From contig CAIYTJ010000617.1 in NCBI GenBank assembly GCA_903929065.1, positions 1 to 9,789 on the forward strand: a stretch of DNA of 9,789 nucleotides. Direction: 5' to 3'. The notes beneath the pieces are model-generated. The model was given only the letters and a program-made list of their open reading frames with translations. It did not search any database and was not told the origin of the DNA. Below are positions 1 to 6,045 of this stretch, piece after piece. The first letter of the stretch is position 1; every line of letters starts with the position of its first letter. The position numbers were made by a program, and so were the translations under genes. The DNA is from an uncultured Bacteroidales bacterium. Lineage in GTDB: Bacteria; Bacteroidota; Bacteroidia; Bacteroidales; Paludibacteraceae.

Positions 1-417
1 TATAATCCGGCATTAAGCGGTGTGTGTTCATTTTTAATACCCGGATTAGGGCAGGTTGTAGCAGGGGAGACCGGACGTGGTTTGGCATTTTTTGGCGGCT
101 ATGTAGGTTGTGCCATTGTTATGGAAGTTGGTGTTGCCCAACTGGCATATAGTGTGAATAATTACGAATATGGAACTTATGGTGGCTCGCCGGGTGCAGG
201 TGTTGGAACTATGCTTATCGGAGCAGGAGGTATGCTCGCAGTAAGCATTTGGTCAATTGTGGATGCCGTAAATGTAGCGAAAGTCAATAATATGTATATT
301 CGTGATATGAGAAAAACATCTTCACTTAAACTGGAATTGGCACCATATGTAACTCAAATTTCTATCAATAATAAGCTGACAACACCTGTGGGAATGACCA
401 TGCGTGTAACATTTTAA
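1..417 (+). CDS. C-terminal part of a small membrane protein, family not firmly identified (5' end outside window)
   Basis: The reading frame is open from base 1 to the TAA at 415-417, giving 138 visible residues, so the true start is probably upstream. A GTG at 22 could be a start, but the seven residues before it (YNPALSG) run smoothly into the hydrophobic PGLGQ segment, resembling the NP...S...PGLGQ opening of small TM2-like Bacteroidota membrane proteins. Visible order: a hydrophobic region with PGLGQ and GETGRG (fragment residues 8-50), a Gly/Tyr-rich linker (about 52-66), a second hydrophobic stretch (about 67-88), then the segment VDAVNVAKVNNMY, and a short beta-like tail ending in Phe. 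The Gly-rich helices and conserved-looking VDA..VAK motif suggest an integral membrane protein. I cannot assign a function. It converges on pdxA and ends just before a shared terminator. Confidence 0.7.
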   Translation, partial: YNPALSGVCSFLIPGLGQVVAGETGRGLAFFGGYVGCAIVMEVGVAQLAYSVNNYEYGTYGGSPGAGVGTMLIGAGGMLAVSIWSIVDAVNVAKVNNMYIRDMRKTSSLKLELAPYVTQISINNKLTTPVGMTMRVTF

Positions 418-431
418 TCTATCATTTTTAC

Positions 432-466
432 AAAAAAATCCGGTGCAATTTGCATCGGATTTTTTT
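432..466. terminator. Bidirectional intrinsic terminator between convergent genes
   Basis: Arms 432-448 and 450-466 are complementary over 17 positions with one G/T position. The core is ATCCGGTGCAA paired with TTGCATCGGAT, flanked by A7 on the left and T7 on the right. Each strand therefore gives a GC-containing hairpin followed by a U tract. It lies 14 nt after the stop of the plus-strand membrane protein gene and 17 nt beyond the stop of minus-strand pdxA, so it can serve both. Confidence 0.9.
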
Positions 467-483
467 ATTTGATAAACTACCAA

Positions 484-1563
484 CTATTCTACTCTTGGTC
501 CTCTTTCATGGCGTTCGGAACGCTGTTCTGTTTTCAATGGATTTGCAGAGATTTTTTTGTTCCAAATCCGATTTTGATACACATCGTAAGCTAAATAAAG
601 AGCCTGGCGAAACGACTCTTCCGAAGCCAGATTTTGTCCGGCAATATCGTAGGCCGTGCCGTGATCGGGTGACGTGCGGATAATTGAAAGACCGGCCGTA
701 AAGTTTACACCGGTATCCATCGAAACGGTTTTAAACGGTATCAAACCCTGGTCGTGATACATGGCCAGCACACCATCAAACTTATTGAAGGTGCCCGAAC
801 CAAAAAAACCATCGGCAGGATATGGTCCTACGCAAATAATTCCTTTTGCTTCGGCTTGTTTCATGGCCGGAATAATCACGCGTTGTTCTTCATCGCCAAT
901 TACGCCTTCGTCGCCGGAATGCGGATTCAATCCCAACACGGCAATGCGTGGACGACCGATGGAGAAATCATTTTTAAGCGAATTATTCAGCACGATAAGT
1001 TTATCCAAAATTGCTTTCTCAGTCAATTGTTTCGAAACTTCACTTACCGGAATATGACCCGTAACCACTGCTACACGCATCACATCATTTACCAGCATCA
1101 TCAAAGCAGGTGTTTCACCACCAAATTTTTGTTCAAGGTATTCAGTATGTCCGGGAAATTTGAAATTAGCTGATTGAATGTTGTGTTTGTTGATGGGTGC
1201 AGTAACCAATGCGTGCAAAGCTCCTTTTTTTAAATCTTCGGTGGCTCTTTCCAATGCAATAAATGCTGCTTGGCCGGCTTCTTCGGTCGAAGTTCCTATT
1301 TCAACTTTTATTTCATCGTCCACACAATTAATTATATTGACTCTTTTATGATTGATTTCCTCAATGGAATTTACTACATTCAGATTCAAACCCTGTAATT
1401 CGAGATTTTTACGGTGGTAAGCCGCTACTTTGGACGAACCGTAAATTACGGGAATAAAGGTTTCCAACATGCGGGGTTCAGCCATGGTTTTAAGGATGAT
1501 TTCATAACCAATGCCATTTATATCACCGTGAGTAATGCCTATAATTAGTTTTGCTGCTTCCAT
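484..1563 (-). CDS. pdxA: 4-hydroxythreonine-4-phosphate dehydrogenase
   Basis: PdxA uses NAD to oxidise 4-phosphooxy-L-threonine; the product decarboxylates to 3-amino-2-oxopropyl phosphate, which PdxJ joins to deoxyxylulose phosphate in pyridoxal 5'-phosphate synthesis. It is a cytoplasmic, metal-dependent dimer. The 359-residue product carries the family landmarks in order: GDINGIGYE (13-21), PGHTE with metal-ligand His139, LNPHSGD with His215, MYHDQG with His270, and SPDHGTAYDIAG (298-309). All three metal histidines are present. The ATG at 1563 puts the first strand (KLIIGITHGD) at the usual distance from the N-terminus. The final ~16 residues after NPL are a charged Arg/Glu-rich tail that looks additional to the catalytic fold. 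It lies 214 nt downstream of the amidase gene, so it may have its own promoter. The assignment is secure. Confidence 0.97.
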   Translation of the reverse strand: MEAAKLIIGITHGDINGIGYEIILKTMAEPRMLETFIPVIYGSSKVAAYHRKNLELQGLNLNVVNSIEEINHKRVNIINCVDDEIKVEIGTSTEEAGQAAFIALERATEDLKKGALHALVTAPINKHNIQSANFKFPGHTEYLEQKFGGETPALMMLVNDVMRVAVVTGHIPVSEVSKQLTEKAILDKLIVLNNSLKNDFSIGRPRIAVLGLNPHSGDEGVIGDEEQRVIIPAMKQAEAKGIICVGPYPADGFFGSGTFNKFDGVLAMYHDQGLIPFKTVSMDTGVNFTAGLSIIRTSPDHGTAYDIAGQNLASEESFRQALYLAYDVYQNRIWNKKISANPLKTEQRSERHERGPRVE

Positions 1564-1601
1564 TTTAAATATTCTATAATTATCCGTTATTTCACCTAAT
1601 C

Positions 1602-1747
1602 AAAAAAACATAACCACAAAAGTCACAAAAGAAACACATAAGCTTTTGTAACCTTAACGTTTATACATTTTGTTAATCATACTCCCTTATTAGAATTAGT
1701 TTTATTTAGCTTTATTATAAGGCTTTTGTGTTTATTTCGTGGTTAAA
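1602..1747. repeat. Intergenic inverted repeat built from CACAAAAG-type units
   Basis: The left arm (about 1611-1643) begins TAACCACAAAAG and continues through CACAAAAG to AAACACATAAGC. The reverse complement of 1718-1745 begins TAACCACGAAA and continues AAACACAAAAGCC. The arms therefore match in inverted orientation, except that the left arm carries roughly one extra CACAAAAG-like unit. About 75 AT-rich bases separate them. The motif ATAAGCTTTTGT (1638-1649) also recurs in direct orientation as ATAAGGCTTTTGT (1717-1729). Read on the minus strand, the structure ends in a T7 run (1602-1608), so it could fold as an imperfect terminator after the amidase gene. It also resembles CACAAAGG-like intergenic repeats seen in Bacteroidota. 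The repeat is visible; its role is inferred. Confidence 0.6.
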
Positions 1748-1761
1748 TAATTTACAGTCCA

Positions 1762-1769
1762 CAAAAGTA
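1762..1769 (-). promoter_or_regulatory. Putative -7 box upstream of pdxA
   Basis: The minus strand reads TACTTTTG, matching the Bacteroidota -7 consensus TAnnTTTG. It sits just after the amidase stop codon and about 200 nt before the pdxA start, which would give a long leader containing the inverted repeat. No well-spaced -33 TTTG was found, so it could be a chance match. Confidence 0.3.
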
Positions 1770-1777
1770 AAATCAGC

Positions 1778-4700
1778 CTATTTCTTTATTTCATTATTCG
1801 AATTCAAAAATAATAAAATAGACTCCATTAAATTTGCCCGGTATTTTTCGGATTGAATAGTTTCAAACGGGAAACCAAACGAACAGGTTTTATACAATCC
1901 TGAATAAGCCACTGCTGCACTCCTGTTATTTTCAGAATACCGGCAAATGGTTGAACTGCCTTCGCCAACCGGTTCAATGGCATCGGGTGATTCAACATAA
2001 TAAACATCCGAGTTCGGTTGATCAACATATGAAAATTCCGATTTCCGGAATGTTTTGAAAGGCGAACTTACCAGTTGAACATTTCCACCCACGCTCGCAT
2101 GCGAAGTCCTGAATTTGATTTTCAAGGTGTTTTCCAGGAAAAGCCGTTCTTCGGGCAATGAATTTAATGATTCACCAATATCAGAACCAATGTATGCACC
2201 GCTAATTAACAAATTTCCTCCATTCCGACAGTAATCAGTTAATAATTGCTGCAAAGCTAATGGAAAAGTTTTAAAATCAGGTGCTTTTTTAGCATTTCCT
2301 ACGAAAGTTTGCTTTTGTTTACCCAATATCAAATCCAACAGCTTATATTGGTTTAAATTAACATCACCATTCAGCACTGATTTTTCGCTTGAAGAAACAA
2401 ACGAATAGCCCGCCGATTTAATGGCCTTACCATGAATAAACGTATAATCAAACGTATTTCCGGCAATAATGTTGGTTTCGTAATTCGCATTGCTGGCACC
2501 AAAACCGGGATTATCATCATCCATCCAAGGTTTATGCCTCCAGAATTCACGCTGTTTCCCCACAAATGAAATATCGGAAATATAAGGAACACCCGCATCA
2601 ATATCATTCATAAAACCGGCATAAGTGCTATCAATTACAAAACTTGCGGGTGCACTCAAACGAGTAAACCCGTTTACAACCAGCACTTCACCCTTTTCGT
2701 TTAAGGCTCGGCATGCTGATAGAATCTCGGAAGGAAAGCTCTCGCCGCCTTTATTCACCGCCGTTACTTTGAAACTATATATTTTGCCGGGTTGAATAGT
2801 TACCGTGGCGGCTGTTGAATTGATCACAACACCATTATCAAAATCGCCATCGTCCATTCGGGTATAAATCACATATTTTTCGGCAACTGCGGTCGGTTCC
2901 AGTGAATCTTTCACCGCTTTCCAATTCAGTTCCAGCTTATTTTTATCGGTAAAACGGCAACTGAATTGCTCTACCGGAAGCGGTTGAACCACATAATCCG
3001 TTTTATTTGCAACGGAAAGATACCTGAGCATTCCTTTGTAAATTGAACGGCTCACGGTAAAACGAAAGCGTGGATCGAGTCCATAACGCATATCGGCAAA
3101 ATTTTGGTGCGAAAGCAGTTCTAACAACATAGTCGGTACTTCCGGATTGCGGGACTCGCTGTACGATTTGTTCCAAAGCCCACGGCGCATCCATTCCGGA
3201 GCAAACACTTTCCTTACATCCGACACAATTTGCGTTTGAATAATATCAGTCAATTCGCGCGAAGCCCATCGGGAAACGCCATTGGCAAAAACAGTATTAC
3301 CGGCTGTGTTTTTTACTGAACAAATTCCTAACGTTCCAACAATGGAATCATTAAGTGTCATTCCTGCATCTGAATGGATGGCCAATGCTAAATCAATCGG
3401 AACGCCTAATCCTTTCGTTCCCGGTGAAACGGAAGAACCACCAACCAGATAATTTACCCAAAAACCACGCGATTGAAAATCATCGGAATAATCATTTTGA
3501 CATTTCGTCCGGCTATAAATGCTGTCAGGAACACCGGCCCATTGCAGCCAATACCGGGCTCCTTCGGTGTAACGTGGTCGCTTGCTGGTTTCAGGTTCGT
3601 ATTTTATAACCGGCTTTACAGGTTGAATTTTAATCATCAAACTATCCAATGGATTTTGACTTGTAATTGAATCAGCGACATACGGATTCCGTGCAATATT
3701 CCCCATACCACCCCCAATTTTCACGGCATCAGCCGTTATTGTTTTACCGTCTTCCGAACTCAGGTTGGTCAAAATCACTTTGTTCAGGTTATTCCGCCCT
3801 TTATCAAAATAAAAATGCCCAAGATAAAGCCATGTTCCGCCATTCATAGTCTGATTGACCGAAAATTCGGTTTTTTCGCCCTGGTGAATAACGGTGTAAT
3901 GCGCATCGGAAGTGCTGTTTGGCAAGGTTTTATACGAAACATAAACCGCATATTTCCCTGCTTCGGGAATATTCGGAGTCCATTCTGCTCTACTTGTTTC
4001 GTCTGAACTTGTTATAGAAGTAGTTTCACGATAAGTTCCAAATTTAAAAGGATTTTCACCCTGCAGATACATTTTTTTCGTATTACCAAAACCCAGGGAA
4101 TCGCCTTTTTTCCAACGTTTCCGGTCGTTTTGTTCAAGATAACGCGAAATTTTGTCTTTGGAATCGTTGTCAACAATGATTTCATTCAATTGTGTATCGC
4201 GCTCTCGTGGTAGCAACACATTGGCACCGGCTTTCTCTAGCATTGGCACCAAGTAAGGCAATACATAAGATTGAGTATACAAATCTTCCACCGTTTGCAA
4301 AACTCGCGGACGCTGCCACTCCCAACGTATTTTTTTCTGGTTGTAATACCAGCCATGGCTTTGCCAAAGCGCAATGTGGCGATTCTGCAATCCACTTGGG
4401 ATGTCAAACGGACGGGATAAGTTTGTTACGAGCGGATGATTTAGAGCTGGAACGGCAAACCGGCGTGTTTCGTCCATATTGCCTTTTTTAAAATAATTGG
4501 GAATGAAATCTTCAATTTTCCGATTCTCAATCTGACAAATTATTGAATATCCGGAATATTTTTTTGACGTAATTGCAGAAATGGCTTTATAAATCCTTGC
4601 CACGTTATCAGGTCGGAAAGGCATGTAACTCATTTTCTCATTGGCAGAAACCGTCAGGACATTGTTTTTAGCTGAAAAACCAACCACATTTATTTTTCCA

Positions 4701-4855
4701 ACATAGGTATAAATATTGGTAATGGCAGTCAAAGAATCTGAAATCTGATTCTCAATATTTTGCTGTGCCTCTGTATTCTTATGTGCAAATGAATTTTCAG
4801 AAGCACCAAAAATCAACAGTATAAATAAAAAAATGAACTGTAAGCAATGCTTCAT
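1778..4855 (-). CDS. Secreted N-acetylmuramoyl-L-alanine amidase-like protein with inserted golvesin-like domain, FnIII and GATase-like domains
   Basis: The protein has 1025 residues. Residues 1-24 look like a signal peptide (KH, hydrophobic FIFLFILLIFG, then NSFA before His25), so it should act in the periplasm or outside the cell. An Amidase_3-type zinc amidase appears split. HIALWQSHGWYY (160-171) offers the first ligand His167, and QTVED gives Glu190 ahead of a helix and GANVLLPRERD. After a long insertion, LALAIHSDAG provides His494 and PTMLLELLSHQNF provides catalytic-type Glu579. The insertion (about 270-385) resembles the golvesin C-terminal-like domain: WTPNIPEAGKYAVYVSY, GGTWLYLGHFYFDKG and ADAVKIGGGMGN. 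An FnIII-like domain follows (about 625-712), then a GATase-like alpha/beta domain (about 722-895) with YCRNGGNLLISGAYIG but no cysteine at the nucleophile-like position. Relatives are often labelled golvesin-domain protein or xanthan lyase; the visible zinc site favours peptidoglycan amidase. rlmN lies 21 nt upstream. Confidence 0.82.
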   Translation of the reverse strand: MKHCLQFIFLFILLIFGASENSFAHKNTEAQQNIENQISDSLTAITNIYTYVGKINVVGFSAKNNVLTVSANEKMSYMPFRPDNVARIYKAISAITSKKYSGYSIICQIENRKIEDFIPNYFKKGNMDETRRFAVPALNHPLVTNLSRPFDIPSGLQNRHIALWQSHGWYYNQKKIRWEWQRPRVLQTVEDLYTQSYVLPYLVPMLEKAGANVLLPRERDTQLNEIIVDNDSKDKISRYLEQNDRKRWKKGDSLGFGNTKKMYLQGENPFKFGTYRETTSITSSDETSRAEWTPNIPEAGKYAVYVSYKTLPNSTSDAHYTVIHQGEKTEFSVNQTMNGGTWLYLGHFYFDKGRNNLNKVILTNLSSEDGKTITADAVKIGGGMGNIARNPYVADSITSQNPLDSLMIKIQPVKPVIKYEPETSKRPRYTEGARYWLQWAGVPDSIYSRTKCQNDYSDDFQSRGFWVNYLVGGSSVSPGTKGLGVPIDLALAIHSDAGMTLNDSIVGTLGICSVKNTAGNTVFANGVSRWASRELTDIIQTQIVSDVRKVFAPEWMRRGLWNKSYSESRNPEVPTMLLELLSHQNFADMRYGLDPRFRFTVSRSIYKGMLRYLSVANKTDYVVQPLPVEQFSCRFTDKNKLELNWKAVKDSLEPTAVAEKYVIYTRMDDGDFDNGVVINSTAATVTIQPGKIYSFKVTAVNKGGESFPSEILSACRALNEKGEVLVVNGFTRLSAPASFVIDSTYAGFMNDIDAGVPYISDISFVGKQREFWRHKPWMDDDNPGFGASNANYETNIIAGNTFDYTFIHGKAIKSAGYSFVSSSEKSVLNGDVNLNQYKLLDLILGKQKQTFVGNAKKAPDFKTFPLALQQLLTDYCRNGGNLLISGAYIGSDIGESLNSLPEERLFLENTLKIKFRTSHASVGGNVQLVSSPFKTFRKSEFSYVDQPNSDVYYVESPDAIEPVGEGSSTICRYSENNRSAAVAYSGLYKTCSFGFPFETIQSEKYRANLMESILLFLNSNNEIKK

Positions 4856-4876
4856 AATCCAATATCAATTTATTTT

Positions 4877-5935
4877 TTATGCTTCGGTTTGTTTCTCTGA
4901 CTTTTCCTTTTCCAATGTCGACAACATACCGCATGCTGCCAGAATGTCTTCACCTCGCGACCGGCGAATGGTTGAAGTAACTCCATTGCTGGTGAGGTAA
5001 TCCCGGAAAAAAGTCATTTTTTCAACACTGGAAGATTTCAAGTCAACCCCGGGAATGGCATGAAAACGAATCAGATTCACCCGGCAATCAATTCCCCGCA
5101 ATATTTTTACGAGTTCAACGGCATGGCGCATGGTATCATTTACTCCATCAAACAAAATATATTCAAAAGAAACTCTGCGTTGGTGACTAAAATCGTGCTT
5201 GCGTAGTTCTTCAAGGACTTTGGCAATCGGATACGCTTTTTCAATTGGCATCAATTTCAACCGTTCATCTGTAAACGGTGAATGCAAACTGATAGCCAAA
5301 TGGCAATTAGATTTTTCCAAAAACACTTTCATGCCAGGAATCAAGCCAATGGAAGAAACAGTAATGCGCCGCGGACTCCAGGCGTAGCCATAATCTGCAG
5401 TCAGAATTTCGAGCGAACGAAGCATTGGCAGTGTGTTATCAAACGGCTCGCCCATGCCCATAAAAACAATGTTCGTGAGCGTTTCAGCTTCAGGTATAGA
5501 AAGAATTTGGTTTAAAATTTCGGTTGTAGTGAGTTGTGCGATAAAACCTTGTTTACCGGTCATGCAGAACATACAATCCATCTTGCAACCAACCTGCGAC
5601 GAAACGCAAAGTGTAGCGCGGTCTTCGTCAGGAATATAAACCGATTCGACAAAATGTCCGCCTTCGGTTTTGAAAAGATATTTTTTGGTTCCGTCTTCCG
5701 ATTCAACTGTTTGCACAGGTAATGTACGACCAATTTCATATTTTTCAGATAATAAATCTCTGTTTTTGGCAGAAATATTGGTCATGCCATCTATTGAAAA
5801 AACACGCTTTTTATAAAGCCATTCCGAAATTTGTTTTGCCGTAAAACCGGGCATTCCAAGTTCGGAAACAATGATTTTAAAATCTTCAATCGTTTTTCCT
5901 ACCAGTGCAATTTTATTTTGTGTTTCGTGTTCCAT
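4877..5935 (-). CDS. rlmN: Dual-specificity 23S rRNA/tRNA adenine C2-methyltransferase RlmN
   Basis: RlmN is a radical SAM enzyme that methylates C2 of A2503 in 23S rRNA and of A37 in some tRNAs, supporting translational accuracy. The 352-residue protein has the expected order. The N-terminal RNA-binding region includes FTAKQISEWLYKKRV (31-45). The radical SAM motif GCKMDCMFC supplies cluster cysteines Cys117, Cys121 and Cys124. The GMGEP motif is at 160-164. SAM-domain segments ITVSSIGLIPG and LAISLHSP follow. The two mechanistic cysteines also look intact: Cys110 in TLCVSSQVGC, and Cys335 in GEDILAACG, which is the methyl-carrying position. The length is typical. The ATG at 5935 follows a 110-nt gap that contains the preceding gene's terminator and promoter-like boxes. 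Its stop is 21 nt before the amidase start, so the pair is probably one operon. Confidence 0.97.
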   Translation of the reverse strand: MEHETQNKIALVGKTIEDFKIIVSELGMPGFTAKQISEWLYKKRVFSIDGMTNISAKNRDLLSEKYEIGRTLPVQTVESEDGTKKYLFKTEGGHFVESVYIPDEDRATLCVSSQVGCKMDCMFCMTGKQGFIAQLTTTEILNQILSIPEAETLTNIVFMGMGEPFDNTLPMLRSLEILTADYGYAWSPRRITVSSIGLIPGMKVFLEKSNCHLAISLHSPFTDERLKLMPIEKAYPIAKVLEELRKHDFSHQRRVSFEYILFDGVNDTMRHAVELVKILRGIDCRVNLIRFHAIPGVDLKSSSVEKMTFFRDYLTSNGVTSTIRRSRGEDILAACGMLSTLEKEKSEKQTEA

Positions 5936-5959
5936 GTTTGGTGTTTGTTGCTACATCCG

Positions 5960-5977
5960 CAAAGTTACGCAAACTTA
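5960..5977 (-). promoter_or_regulatory. Tandem putative -7 boxes for rlmN
   Basis: The minus strand carries TAAGTTTG (5977-5970) and TAACTTTG (5967-5960), both fitting the Bacteroidota -7 consensus TAnnTTTG. They sit inside two adjacent 10-base copies of GCAAA(G/C)TTAC on the plus strand (5959-5978). Initiation from the nearer box would leave a leader of about 15-20 nt before the rlmN ATG. No -33 element is clear at the usual spacing; a CAAA at 5982 (TTTG on the minus strand) is too close for either box. Confidence 0.5.
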
Positions 5978-5982
5978 CCGAC

Positions 5983-6018
5983 AAAAAGAAAACGGAATGA
6001 AATTACTCATCCCGTTTT
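5983..6018 (-). terminator. Intrinsic terminator of the ppiD-like gene
   Basis: On the minus strand AAAACGGGATGA (6018-6007) pairs with TCATTCCGTTTT (6000-5989) across a 6-nt loop, with a single G/U pair. It is followed by C and T5. It begins 28 nt after the ppiD-like stop codon and precedes the rlmN promoter-like boxes, so it should separate the two transcription units. Confidence 0.85.
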
Positions 6019-6045
6019 CGGTATTTTACAATTTATTTCAGTTTA

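Noticed and set aside
22..24. GTG at 22 as the true start of the first gene
   Set aside because: The frame is open to the window edge and the upstream residues fit the family-like opening, so the start is more likely outside the window.
754..1173. Plus-strand reading frame of 139 codons inside pdxA
   Set aside because: It is antisense to a clearly conserved enzyme gene with all its catalytic motifs, and its translation shows no recognisable domain; it is a shadow frame.
4192..4491. Plus-strand 99-codon frame opposite the amidase gene
   Set aside because: It lies opposite the stretch encoding the first amidase half (His167, Glu190), has no promoter or ribosome-binding signal, and its composition is that of a shadow frame.
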